From NCBI GenBank assembly GCA_964016985.1, contig OZ024827.1:80923835-80987834 (forward strand): DNA of 64,000 nucleotides. Direction: 5' to 3'. Of this stretch, positions 24,901 through 30,129 are shown piece by piece. Under the pieces are notes generated by a model. The model searched no databases and had not been told where the DNA came from. It was given only the letters and a program-made list of their open reading frames with translations. The position numbers and the translations under genes are program-made. Source of the stretch: Anodontia alba (lineage: Eukaryota; Mollusca; Bivalvia; Lucinida; Lucinidae). Positions within the stretch are counted from its first letter, which is position 1. Every line of letters starts with the position of its first letter.

Positions 24901-26867
24901 AGATCAATGAGAATAAATTAGAACCTATAAATATTGACATTACTTTATTCCAGGAAGCACTAATATCTGGTGAGATTGAAGGATACAGTAAATCCTGTAG
25001 ATATTATGACTATTTTATTCCAGGAATCATTACAAAGAGTGCCTGATGGGATTGAACAAGAAATAAGTAGATTCTATAAATATTGTGACTAGTCTGTTCC
25101 AGGAATCATTACAAGGAGTATCTGATTGGATTGATAAACAAGAATAAAGTAGATTTTATAAATATTATGGCTAATTTATTCCAGGAATCATTACAAGGAA
25201 TATCTGGTAGGATTGATCAACAAGAACAAGGTAGACCCTGTAGATATAATGAGTGTTCACGAGTTAGAGAGATGTTTTTCTCGTAGAGGTAGACAGACAC
25301 CAAAGCCCAAGAATGAAAATGAGGCTCAGTACAGGAAACGTCTGGCCCAAGTAAGTAATGAGTCTTGGCATAGGTCTAGATAAGGGAGGGTATCTGGTAA
25401 ATATTTTTCTTATTTCTCCATGAAAACATATATTGTGGGTACTCATTAGAAGCGCCTCGGCGAGGCGCTTCTAATGAGTACCCACAATATATGTTTTTAT
25501 GGAGAAATAAGAAAAATATCGATACTTTTGGATTGAAAAAAGCACCTTAAGTAGTGCTATGGTCTTGGACATGTTTAGATACAGGAGATGACTGGTATTT
25601 AGGAAATATTCTTAGGTTCATTTGTTTTCTTCGCTTTCTTTACTTACTGAACATTTAAATGGAGGCAGAGCAGAATACAGAGAATAACATACAGTACCAG
25701 CAGTATCCTGCTAGGATTTTATCTTCAGCAATAGGCATTACATTATGCCAGTAGTGTCCTCTTTGGCCAAGGTTTTACCTTTAGCAGTAGGTAAAAGATT
25801 TATATCTTTTCTGGATATCTTAATCAGTATCTGGATTACAAAGAATTGCATAAATTATCATTAGTGATTGTTTTATTAATAAAATATTGATCTTTTATTT
25901 CATGAAAAGGAAACATATGAGCTCATAACTCCAGACAAGGCGCTTTTCCAACCAAAAATTATTGATATTTTTCTTCTCTCTCATGAAAACACATCACGAA
26001 AACATACCTATATAATTTTGACCCCCTTAAACCCCACTTTTATATAGTAAAACTGGGGTTTACAGGGGTATACATTATTTTTCTTATTTCTGCTCAAAAA
26101 CATAGATTGTGGATACTCGTTAGAACTGCCTTGATGAGGCGGTTCTAATAAGTACCCAGAATCTTTGTTTTGAGCAGAAATATGAAAAATATCAGAATTT
26201 TTTATCTGAAAAATTGCCATTTTTTTGGTGGTAAAATTTTCAGTGTATTTGAATAGGCGTGTTTTCGTAATGATATGTTGTTGGTACTCTTTAGAAATGC
26301 CTCAGTGAGGCACTTCTAATGAGTACCCACATTATATGTTTTCATGGAGTAAGAAGAAAAAAATAGTTTCCTGATACACTCTCTTAATACCGTATTCGAT
26401 CTAATTACCGCACATACCCCTATAAGCGCACACTCATGAAATTCCATAGTCTTCAGATTACAGCCAGTGTACTTTTTATTTACTTTTTTATAAAGGCATA
26501 TGTTGTGGGTTCTCATTTGAATTGCATCGACTTGTCGATGCAATTCAAATGAGTACCCACAACATATGCCTTTATAAAGAAAATCAGAAAAAAAATCGCA
26601 TAATCATTATCAAATAAGTCCTTTTCTGATCTTTTTATAGTGTATCCTAAATAGGTATAGGTACATATTTTATCACATCTGGGTGTTCCCAGTAATTTTG
26701 AAAAACCTAAGCCCACAGTGCGGTAATTAGGTCGAATACGGTAATTTCATAAGGTTTTCTATTTAAATGTAAATTTCCACATTTTATATGTGTACATATT
26801 TGCACTGTTTTTTTTTTTTTTCTTTTCTTTTCAGATGTGTAGAGAAAGTCTCCCATTACGGAGATAA
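778..26867 (+). CDS. RNF31: HOIP/RNF31 linear-ubiquitin E3 ligase, catalytic C-terminal part (9 exons, 5' end outside window)
   Basis: HOIP is the catalytic subunit of LUBAC, a cytosolic RBR ligase that forms Met1-linked ubiquitin chains in NF-kB and innate immune signalling. Nine exons (778-951, 3785-3883, 7003-7095, 10979-11093, 12513-12631, 13595-13708, 23952-24100, 25185-25350, 26835-26867) total 1062 nt, all with GT/AG borders and compatible phases, giving 353 residues and a TAA stop. Visible in order: RING1 ([10 protein letters not shown], then CPLCQAPDL), IBR ([26 protein letters not shown]), RING2 ([19 protein letters not shown]) with the catalytic Cys at 12557-12559, then the LDD ([35 protein letters not shown]) ending ESLPLRR. 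The LDD motifs separate HOIP from parkin, ARIH and other RBRs. The first CxxC of RING1 and the PUB, NZF and UBA domains must lie in exons left of position 1. No inactivating change was seen. Confidence 0.95.
1075..1354. mobile_element. Family C-prime palindromic MITE
   Basis: Central arms ATAGATTGTGGTACTCATTA / TGATGAATACCCACAATATG, and flanks GTATACCCCTGTAAACCCCA as in copies near 23140-23430 and 26000-26220. Confidence 0.65.
1354..1415 (+). mobile_element. SINE family D, 3' fragment
   Basis: Only the tail region (CGACATGACCCTATTGGGTC to GTAAAACCTCAACAAAAAC) is present. Confidence 0.7.
1735..1832. repeat. Inverted repeat (hairpin)
   Basis: GGGTCCCTTGGGAGGTGTTG and its near-perfect reverse complement surround a short loop with GCGGCCTTCAGCC. 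It is a single copy in the window and its nature is unknown. Confidence 0.7.
1912..2120. mobile_element. Family A MITE
   Basis: Ends GGGCCCAGTTGTTCAAAGC and its inverse; one half of the central hairpin is deleted. TAACGA/TCGTTA motifs lie next to the ends as in all family A copies. Confidence 0.82.
2186..2596. mobile_element. Two adjacent family B MITEs
   Basis: Copies at 2186-2380 and 2400-2596, each with CCCTTCT(C/T)TTGCTG start, the CAGATCAGTTGGCTTC hairpin and the TTAATTTATTCAG end. AGATAGTAAAATGGACTGG precedes both, so a segment with its flank was duplicated. Confidence 0.8.
3110..3337. mobile_element. Family A MITE
   Basis: Left end diverged (CAAAGCGTTG), right end intact GAACAACTGGGCCC; the central GTGAGTAGCTTTTGCAGCTACTCAC hairpin is present in shortened form. 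Confidence 0.75.
3357..3709. mobile_element. Family C-second MITE with TA flanks
   Basis: TA|CAGTTGAACTTCAATGGC at left and GAGGTTTGACTG|TA at right, with central arms of the GTACTCATTAGAATTGC type. A related copy is at about 40998-41358. It looks like a Tc1/mariner-type MITE. Confidence 0.65.
3785..3883 (+). CDS. RNF31: HOIP exon: RING1-IBR linker helix
   Basis: 33 codons, phase 0 on both sides, acceptor TTTACAG|CTG and donor CAT|GTATGT. It is mostly a charged helix ([17 protein letters not shown]) that ends RWCAH, the first zinc Cys of the IBR. The length and the RWCA ending match the corresponding segment of HOIP proteins. Confidence 0.9.
4386..4579. mobile_element. Family B MITE (piggyBac-like)
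   Basis: TTAACCCTTGTTCTGC to GCATGACAAGGGTTAA, with the AACAGTGTAGATCCAGATCA hairpin in the middle. Confidence 0.8.
4931..5173. mobile_element. Family A MITE, complete
   Basis: GGGCCCAGTTGTTCAAAGC to GAACAACTGGGCAC, with a full central hairpin GTGAGTAGCTTTTGCACTGC and its inverse. Confidence 0.85.
5326..5539. mobile_element. Family B MITE (piggyBac-like)
   Basis: Begins TTACCCTAGTTCTGCTGAA and ends CAGGACAAGGGTTAA, with the shared central hairpin. Confidence 0.8.
5987..6200. mobile_element. Family B MITE, reverse orientation
   Basis: TTAACCCTTGTCATGCTGAA to CAGCAGGACAAGAGTTAA; the TAAGATGCCATGCCC side is at left here. Confidence 0.82.
6400..6980. mobile_element. Family B MITE split by a ~350 bp palindromic element
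   Basis: Family B sequence at 6400-6495 resumes at about 6848 and ends GACAAGGGTTAA at 6980. The insert has ends ACAGACAACTCTCTTTATACC / GTAACGAGGGTTCATTGTAC and centre AAACATATGTTTTGGA with its inverse. Family B ends 22 bp before the HOIP IBR exon. Confidence 0.7.
7003..7095 (+). CDS. RNF31: HOIP exon: IBR core
   Basis: 31 codons, phase 0, acceptor TTTTTCCAG|TGT and donor CAG|GTGAGT. It encodes [25 protein letters not shown], the Cys-rich heart of the in-between-RING domain. A TTAA-flanked MITE ends only 22 bp upstream of the exon, so the branch-point region is partly repeat-derived. Confidence 0.93.
7228..8495 (+). mobile_element. Pogo/Tigger-like DNA transposon, internally deleted, inside the mariner
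   Basis: Ends are CAGGTCAGTCCCGTTA and its reverse complement, both next to TA (7226-7227, 8496-8497). It contains a short reading frame (7880-7978) starting [19 protein letters not shown], resembling the start of CENP-B/pogo DNA-binding domains, then a stop; no DDE domain is left. It was presumably mobilised in trans. The insertion is between the mariner left end and its transposase. Confidence 0.82.
7880..7978 (+). pseudogene. N-terminal remnant of a pogo-like transposase
   Basis: 32 codons beginning with a Lys/Arg-rich stretch and FTVKEKLEA, like the first helix of the CENP-B-type domain in pogo transposases. The frame ends at TAG and the rest of the protein is absent. Confidence 0.55.
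8558..9626 (+). pseudogene. Mariner transposase, frameshifted and lacking the last catalytic Asp
   Basis: Cut-and-paste transposase of the mariner family (DD34D). The first part (8558-9085) has the N-terminal helix-turn-helix region ([19 protein letters not shown]), [12 protein letters not shown] and the WVPKSL motif, then VTVD with the first catalytic Asp. The frame breaks around 9070-9080 and resumes at about 9082 with [15 protein letters not shown] carries the second Asp. YSPDL is present, but the segment after TPS is missing, and the third Asp that belongs 34 residues after the second has gone with it. So two independent lesions make it inactive. Confidence 0.9.
10168..10435 (+). mobile_element. 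tRNA-derived SINE family D, diverged
   Basis: Box A-like TGGCTCAGTTGGATGG is present; box B is eroded. The body GAGATTGATCATGAAATATT and tail GTTAACTTGGCCATAAAA follow. Confidence 0.72.
10499..10925. mobile_element. Family E palindromic MITE containing a family A MITE
   Basis: Family E (TTAACCTTTACCACTC to CAGAGTGCTAA) is interrupted at CCCAG. The complete family A copy at 10676-10912 is flanked by CCCAG on both sides, which reads as a 5-bp target duplication. Confidence 0.8.
10979..11093 (+). CDS. RNF31: HOIP exon: end of IBR and linker to RING2
   Basis: Starts in phase 0 after TTTGACAG and ends one base into a codon before GTATGT. It encodes [17 protein letters not shown] then [12 protein letters not shown], the usual HOIP linker helix that positions RING2. 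Confidence 0.92.
11216..11662. other. Unclassified intronic segment, possibly a repeat
   Basis: Higher GC than its surroundings, with CAAAATGGCGGCGATCGC and, at the end, a GCCCAACCGCTTCGCGGTTC hairpin beside TGCGTC / GACGCA. An open frame of 66 codons (11397-11597) resembles nothing known to me. It appears once in the window. Confidence 0.3.
11896..12165 (+). mobile_element. SINE family D, 5'-truncated, with 12-bp target duplication
   Basis: CCTTTTCATGGA at 11884-11895 repeats at 12166-12177. The copy starts after box A but keeps box B (GGTTCAACCCC) and the full body and tail (GTAAAACCTCAACACAAAC). Confidence 0.88.
12206..12449. mobile_element. Family A MITE near the HOIP RING2 exon
   Basis: Left end GGTACCAGTTGTTC, right end GAACAACTGGGCCC; complete central hairpin. 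It ends 63 bp before the RING2 exon acceptor. Confidence 0.82.
12513..12631 (+). CDS. RNF31: HOIP exon: RING2 with catalytic cysteine
   Basis: Begins two bases into a split Asp codon after TTTGCAG and ends in phase 0 before GTATGT. It encodes [18 protein letters not shown], then [12 protein letters not shown]. The Cys in GGCMHF (12557-12559) aligns with human HOIP Cys885, which carries the ubiquitin thioester. All zinc ligands visible in this exon are kept, so the enzyme is predicted to be active. Confidence 0.95.
12750..12840. repeat. Family L hairpin, degenerate
   Basis: ACAGTGTAGACCCTTATCAG and an imperfect inverse with CATCTGACCTGTGTCTACAC. In the remaining intron (12632-13594) I see nothing else. 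Confidence 0.55.
13595..13708 (+). CDS. RNF31: HOIP exon: RING2 end and start of LDD
   Basis: 38 codons, phase 0, acceptor AATTTCAG|ACA and donor AAG|GTAAGT. It encodes the extra zinc ligands [20 protein letters not shown] and the LDD helix FYYLRD, specific to HOIP. A DIRS retrotransposon begins 8 bp after the donor GT, leaving the GTAAGT consensus intact. Confidence 0.94.
13737..13898 (+). repeat. DIRS left inverted terminal repeat
   Basis: About 160 bp nearly identical in reverse to 22428-22588, beginning TTAACCTATAGATAATGTGC. The 20 bases outside it (13717-13736) are not shared with the right end but recur in the internal complementary region. Confidence 0.9.
14089..15770 (+). pseudogene. 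DIRS gag-like ORF, first part, frameshifted
   Basis: Three overlapping open stretches (14089-14691, 14732-15094, 14925-15770) in successive frames are pieces of one ORF1. The N-terminus has a Cys/His cluster ([27 protein letters not shown]) then [14 protein letters not shown], as in DIRS ORF1 proteins. A minisatellite at 14458-14672 encodes Ser-His-Gln repeats. The middle is basic and Ser-rich ([18 protein letters not shown]). The reading ends near 15770, where foreign sequence begins. Confidence 0.75.
14458..14672 (+). repeat. Minisatellite inside DIRS gag
   Basis: Imperfect tandem CCAGTCACCAGTCAA-type units, about 14-15 bp and sub-units of 7-8 bp, encoding [14 protein letters not shown] repeats. 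The reading frame of gag changes after it, so unit gain or loss probably broke the frame. Confidence 0.85.
16011..18413 (+). repeat. Tandem array of ~498-bp higher-order repeats inserted in DIRS gag
   Basis: Landmarks such as ACATTTTTCCCATACAAATG recur at about 16850, 17347 and 17846, a ~498 bp period; about four copies are visible. Each contains sub-units of roughly 165-170 bp with GACCTTGCCGTAAAAAGGTC and TTTTAGCAATTTTGGTAGAC. The array ends in a GACGGACGGACG tract and CTCAGGTGAGCTAAAAA (to 18413), a tail I associate with abundant bivalve repeats. The exact left border (somewhere 15770-16011) and any target duplication were not resolved. Confidence 0.85.
18494..19360 (+). pseudogene. DIRS gag-like ORF, second part
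   Basis: After the inserted array, coding resumes: [33 protein letters not shown] and [19 protein letters not shown] match the helical central part of DIRS ORF1. A frame change in the T-run near 18500 separates it from the short stretch upstream. Its end overlaps the RT frame by 266 bases, a normal DIRS arrangement. Confidence 0.72.
19095..21108 (+). pseudogene. DIRS reverse transcriptase - RNase H, one frameshift
   Basis: RT starts in one frame (19095 to about 19640): [29 protein letters not shown] (motif A Asp) and [12 protein letters not shown]. It then continues in the +1 frame with the catalytic YLDDWL at 19660-19677 and runs open to 21108. A single-base loss near 19634 explains the break. 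RNase H follows with [22 protein letters not shown] and [12 protein letters not shown]. The C-terminal part overlaps the recombinase frame. Confidence 0.9.
20178..22070 (+). pseudogene. DIRS tyrosine recombinase with in-frame TGA
   Basis: Integrase-like recombinase that inserts circular DIRS DNA. The frame runs to 22070 with one TGA at 21000-21002. The catalytic set is visible: Arg in [11 protein letters not shown] (near 21420), HEVR at 21804-21815, and the nucleophilic Tyr at 21912-21914 in AKFYLRD. The true start lies inside the RT-RNase H frame and cannot be fixed; the first part (20178-20950) is mainly the shadow of RNase H. The TGA is probably a decay mutation. Confidence 0.88.
22272..22365 (-). 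repeat. DIRS internal complementary region
   Basis: Reads, in reverse, the element's two outer edges placed end to end: 22272-22311 matches the left edge and 22312-22365 the right edge. In DIRS elements this serves as the template for completing the ends of the circular cDNA. Confidence 0.88.
22428..22588 (-). repeat. DIRS right inverted terminal repeat
   Basis: Reverse copy of the left repeat, followed by a distinct 39-base outer edge (22589-22627) ending TTTTAAAAAACTT. Confidence 0.9.
22639..22865. mobile_element. Family B MITE just outside the DIRS
   Basis: CCATGTCCTGCTGA to CAGTATGACTGGGGTTAA with the CAGATCA(T/G)TTGGCTTC hairpin. Confidence 0.72.
22866..22990. repeat. Family L hairpin element
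   Basis: ACAATGTAGACCCAGATCAG ... CTGATCAGGTTATACACTAT, followed by TTTTTGACACATTAACAGG, a flank also seen at other L copies (50820, 54720). Confidence 0.6.
23140..23430. mobile_element. Family C-prime palindromic MITE
   Basis: Arms ATAGATTGTGGGTACTCATT and inverse; CCCCTGTAAACTTTAG flank. The rest of the intron to 23951 shows only a weak family L trace near 23750-23850. Confidence 0.7.
23952..24100 (+). CDS. RNF31: HOIP exon: LDD zinc-containing segment
   Basis: 49 codons plus 2 nt; acceptor CTGTTTCAG|CAA and donor GC|GTAAGT. It encodes [18 protein letters not shown] and [18 protein letters not shown], matching the LDD segment that contacts the acceptor ubiquitin. It sits 10.2 kb from the previous exon because of the DIRS insertion. 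Confidence 0.93.
24550..25184 (+). repeat. Seven or eight decayed tandem copies of a HOIP intron/exon boundary
   Basis: A unit of 70-82 bp recurs with acceptor-like ends at 24642, 24715, 24794, 24872, 24953, 25023 and 25102, the last real one being 25184. Each holds TTTATTCCAG|GAATCA followed by bases resembling the first ~45 coding bases of the next exon ([17 protein letters not shown] in various states of decay). An eighth, weaker unit starts at about 24550. Several carry stops or indels, so they are not extra exons in frame. Confidence 0.88.
25185..25350 (+). CDS. RNF31: HOIP exon: LDD ubiquitin-binding helices
   Basis: One base plus 55 codons; acceptor TTTATTCCAG|GAATCA and donor CAA|GTAAGT. 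It encodes [20 protein letters not shown], then a basic stretch and QYRKRLAQ, the C-terminal LDD helices. Its first ~45 bases, with their acceptor site, are repeated seven or eight times immediately upstream in decayed form. Confidence 0.93.
25366..25565. mobile_element. Family C palindromic MITE
   Basis: Near-perfect palindrome: ATATTGTGGGTACTCATTAG AAGCGCCTCG followed by its inverse, inside TATTTCTCCATGAAAACAT arms. Confidence 0.82.
25926..26395. mobile_element. Two family C/C-prime palindromic MITEs in tandem
   Basis: One palindrome centred near 26130 (ATAGATTGTGGATACTC) and one near 26305 (GTTGTTGGTACTCTTTAGAA), sharing AGCTC..AGATAAGGCG and GTATACCCCTG flanks. The stretch 25565-25925 holds nothing recognisable. 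Confidence 0.7.
26391..26744. mobile_element. Family K inverted-repeat element
   Basis: Ends TACCGTATTCGATCTAATTA / TAATTAGGTCGAATACGGTA; a second, diverged copy is at 37952-38369. The centre is a family C-like palindrome with GAATTGCATCGACTTGTCGA. Confidence 0.75.
26835..26867 (+). CDS. RNF31: HOIP last coding exon and stop
   Basis: Ten codons plus TAA after a strong acceptor (polypyrimidine run then CTTTTCAG). The residues [10 protein letters not shown] match the short, basic C-terminus of HOIP proteins. The 3' UTR follows. Confidence 0.88.
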   Translation: MCRESLPLRR

Positions 26868-27172
26868 TGCTGAAGTATTCTAGGACTTAATGTGCTGATA
26901 GACTTCAGGATCAGACTGAATGATGTTCTGTGTAAATCTACCTTACTGTAACCGGATGAGATGAAGTCAGATGAAATGTTTTTACTGCCATATTTAAACC
27001 TTTACCACTCTGGGCAAATTCAGCATACAACAAACTGATGACATTGTTCTCATTTTCTTTGAGACAATTTTCATGAAAGGTCAAAACCTGTTTTCTTGGA
27101 AAACTTCAAAATGTCATCTGCTGAAATGTTTACCCAGCATGCTAAACAATAAATGAACTTGCATTTATAAAA
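26868..27172 (+). other. RNF31 3' UTR, probable polyadenylation at AATAAA
   Basis: Follows the stop codon. It includes a family E repeat (about 26999-27148), and AATAAA at 27148-27153 is followed 16 bp later by an A-run at 27170-27178. If used, the poly(A) signal comes from the edge of the repeat. The A-run could also be genomic, so the end is only likely. Confidence 0.45.
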
Positions 27173-27249
27173 AAAAAAGGAACTCATTGAAAATCATCAG
27201 GACATAGAAATGTACTTAATGCTATATTTTAAAAAAACTTGCATTTTTG

Positions 27250-27480
27250 AAAAGCTTTTCAAGTTGTACGGTAAATGTCCTAAATTTTCGTACACCAAAA
27301 TGTCTGACAAAATGGCATATGTAAACAGTGTAGACTCAGATCAGACTGCTCCTGAAGGAGCCATCTGATCAGGGTCTACCCTGTTTGCAAGCCACTTAGT
27401 ATTTTAAGAAACAACTGCATAAAAAGCAAAATTTGGGCCCAAAAAAAGAATGGAATAAAGTGTTTGAAATTTTTGGATAC
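27250..27480. mobile_element. Family G hairpin MITE
   Basis: Ends GGTAAATGTCCTAAATTTTC / GAAATTTTTGGATACTTACC; central hairpin CAGATCAGACTGCTCCTGAA and its inverse, with AACAGTGTAGAC outside it. Other copies: 35605-35830, 39420-39655. Confidence 0.75.
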
Positions 27481-27529
27481 TTACCATAGAATGAGCAGCA
27501 GTGTATGAAAATATTCTTTATGACATTTG

Positions 27530-27715
27530 GACCCAGCAAAGACTCAGATCAGCCTGTGCATCATCCCAAACTGAAAGAGTCCTACTTGTCCACATGAAGT
27601 AGCCTTAGAACATTGATTAACTACAGAATGCCCAGCAAATACTGATCAGACTGCATAGTTACCCTGGTTGGTCTCTTTGCTGGGCACACACATCATTCTA
27701 TTGCAGCTCAATTAT
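27530..27715. repeat. Repeat with AGACTCAGATCAGCCTGTGC motif (family M)
   Basis: The motif and a loose inverse form a degenerate hairpin. Relatives lie near 10040-10140, 35935-36000, 42470-42560, 43005-43490, 45340-45545 and 56680-56760. Confidence 0.5.
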
Positions 27716-27718
27716 AGA

Positions 27719-27912
27719 CATAGCAACAGATAAGGCGCTTTTTTCATCCGAAAAATGTTGATATCTTTCTTATTTCTCCATGAAAACATATGTTGTGGGT
27801 ACTCATTAGAAGCGCCTCACCGAGGCGCTTCTAATGAGTACCCACAACATATGTTTTTTGTGGAGAAATAAGAAAAATATTATGTGGATATCCCCTCTTA
27901 TCTGTAGCTATG
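27719..27912. mobile_element. Family C palindromic MITE, well preserved
   Basis: ATATGTTGTGGGTACTCATT AGAAGCGCCTC and inverse with a GAGGCGCTTC return arm, between AGATAAGGCGC and TCTTATCTGTAGC. Confidence 0.85.
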
Positions 27913-27982
27913 GTTACCGAATAGATGTGATGCCATGAGAAAAGGGGTCTTATGCAATTTCCAGATCAGTCTGCACCAGAGA

Positions 27983-28190
27983 GCCAGACTCAGTGGCTCA
28001 GTTGGCTGCGCATCCGACTGAAGATCAGGAGGTTGCGGGTTTGACCCCAGCCGGGTCGGCAACATTCTTTCGTGGAGATTGATCATGAAATACTTTCTAC
28101 GGTCATTCTCTCCCTTCTGCTGATTCAAGAAGGGCAGTTGTCAGTTTCTGGTGAAAGAATGTGCACAATACTGGTTAACCGCTTAGAGGT
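27983..28190 (+). mobile_element. SINE family D, 3'-truncated
   Basis: Box A TGGCTCAGTTGGCTG and box B-like GGTTTGACCCC; the body stops at GGTTAACCGCTTAGAGG and the tail is missing. Confidence 0.82.
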
Positions 28191-28244
28191 ACATGTAGCT
28201 TGTATTCCTTTAGTCGTGCATTTATATTGACATACCTAAAAGCT

Positions 28245-28345
28245 CTAAGTATTGGGACAGACTGGCCTGGGCAAACAATGTAGACCCAGATCAGGTGCTG
28301 CAGAATTCAGCATCTGATCTGGGTTTATTCTGTTTGCCGTTCACC
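28245..28345. repeat. Family L hairpin
   Basis: AACAATGTAGACCCAGATCA, then GCTGCAGAATTCAGCATCTG, then the inverse. Confidence 0.65.
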
Positions 28346-28397
28346 CGGCATTGTTTTAGACACGATGCGGTAATGGGGACTTGCTCCAATTTTAGAA

Positions 28398-28511
28398 CAA
28401 GCCCAGCGGGCATACAACATCAAAATGACGTCGTATCAACGTTGATGCGACGTGATCACGTCGCATCGACGTTGATATGACGTCATTTTAATGTTGTGTG
28501 CCCGCTGGGAG
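28398..28511. mobile_element. Palindromic MITE with CCCAGCGGGCA termini
   Basis: A near-perfect 114-bp palindrome: CCCAGCGGGCATACAACATC arms, ACGTTGAT repeats, centre ACGTGATCACGT. Similar CCCAGCGGGCAC palindromes occur in other animal genomes as far as I recall. Confidence 0.8.
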
Positions 28512-28659
28512 TGTGGTAAGGGGTTACGGTGTCAGAATAATTAGTGTAAACACAGTACATACCTTGCTTATGATGCAGATATGGATTTCTTTTGTCTTTT
28601 ATCAACCTTGATGAATTTAAACTTTAGTGGATGACATTTTAAGGGAAACAACTACCCTT

Positions 28660-28885
28660 TAAGGGGAGGCAACTGACAAAATTGTTTTGTCTCGCTTCTG
28701 AAAAGGGGTCTACTCTAAAAAAAGGAATTTTCTCCCACACAGGAAGCAAATTATTTCCTTTTAGAGGAGACCCCTTTCTTCTGAAAAGGGGTCTCCTCTA
28801 AAAGGAAAGACTTTGCTCCCTGTGTGGAAGAAAATTTGTCCCTTTTACAGTAGACCCCTTTTTGAAGGGGATTGGTGTACAGGAA
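28660..28885. repeat. Family H hairpins (two)
   Basis: AAAAGGGGTCTACTCTAAAA and inverses, loop around CTCCCACACAGGAAGC. Relatives at 34990-35105, 41540-41690, 46590-46720 and 51125-51200. Confidence 0.72.
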
Positions 28886-29171
28886 AGCAAACATAAAGTC
28901 ACAAAAAGTTTTCTGCCTTATTAAAAAATGGCAGAAAATCTATTGTATCCAGACCCCTTAAATTATTTTAAAGACAGGCCATGACATTTTATTAGTTGTC
29001 TCCTATGGAGGCAGCTGTCTGAACTATCAGGCCATCTTTTCTGGGAAAAGTCAATAATTCATTATTTCTCTGTTCACCGTATTTACTGTAAATATTCAGA
29101 GAGATATGCCTGAGCAAACTGTATAGACCCAAATCAAAGTGATCAGCGTCTGCGCTATTTACCATTTATTC

Positions 29172-29383
29172 ACATAGCTACAGATAAGAGGGGGGTATCC
29201 ATATAATAATATCCATATAATATTTTTCTTATTTCTCGACAAAAACATATGTTGTGGGTACTCATTAGAAGCGCTTTGGCGAGACGCTCCTAATGAGTAC
29301 CCACACAATATGTTTTCATTGAGAAATAAGAAAGATATCAGCAGTTTTTGGATCAAGAAAGTGCCTTATCTGTTGCTATGTAT
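29172..29383. mobile_element. Family C palindromic MITE
   Basis: ATATGTTGTGGGTACTCATT and inverse with GCTACAGATAAGAGG flank. Confidence 0.8.
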
Positions 29384-29478
29384 TCAGTCATTTTAGACAT
29401 CACCAGGTAGTCTATTGGACATATTCAAGTTTAAACTTTAAAACCACCAGTTACAGTAGTGGCAGCTGACATTCCAAG

Positions 29479-29777
29479 GTAAGCCGGCCTCGGTGGCTCA
29501 GTTGGATGCGCCGTCCGACTGGAGACCAGGAGGTCGCAGGTTCAACCCCCGCCGAGGTCGGCAACATTCTTTGGTGGAGATTGATCATGAAATATTTTCT
29601 ACGGTCATTCTCTCCCTTCCGCTGATTGTCAGTTTCTGGCGAAAGAATGTGCACAATACTGGTTAACCGCTTAGAGGACTAAGCCTGCCCAGTAAATGCG
29701 TGGTTAGGTAAACTGACCGCGCTTGACATGACCCCATTGGGTTGACTGGGCCGTAAAACCTCAACACAAACAAACAA
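29479..29777 (+). mobile_element. SINE family D, full length, with 11-bp target duplication
   Basis: GACATTCCAAG at 29468-29478 and 29778-29788. It carries box A (TGGCTCAGTTGGATGC), box B (GGTTCAACCCC), the GATTGATCATGAAATATTTT body and the GTAAAACCTCAACACAAAC tail; this is the best reference copy in the window. It is a tRNA-derived, RNA-polymerase-III-type retroposon with no coding capacity. Confidence 0.9.
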
Positions 29778-29854
29778 GACATTCCAAGTAATTTTTTTTT
29801 CCAAAATATGGCTTAATAGTTCTTGGAATTGACTGCTTAATTTTGAATGGGGCT

Positions 29855-30081
29855 TTAACCTTTACCACTCTCTGTGAAAAAAATAGCAGATGACAAATTG
29901 ATATTTCCTAATTTTCCCAGAAAATTTGCATGAAATGTCGAATCTTTTCTCCATTGGAGACAATTTGCATGAAATGTCAAATCCTGTTTTCTCCATGGAG
30001 ACATTTTGCATGAAATGTCAAATCTTGTTTTGAGGGAAAATTTCAATGTCAGTCTGTAGAAATTTTTATCCCGGTGTGCAG
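29855..30081. mobile_element. Family E palindromic MITE
   Basis: TTAACCTTTACCACTCT start; three TTTGCATGAAATGTC-type arms are visible, one more than usual. Confidence 0.72.
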
Positions 30082-30129
30082 TGAAAATTGATACATGTAT
30101 ATGCAGTAGGGGCTTAAGATGTCTCCATA

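Noticed and set aside
29479..29600. tRNA gene suggested by box A and box B
   Set aside because: The tRNA-like head is followed by the same body and tail in ten places and lacks a complete cloverleaf, so it is a SINE.
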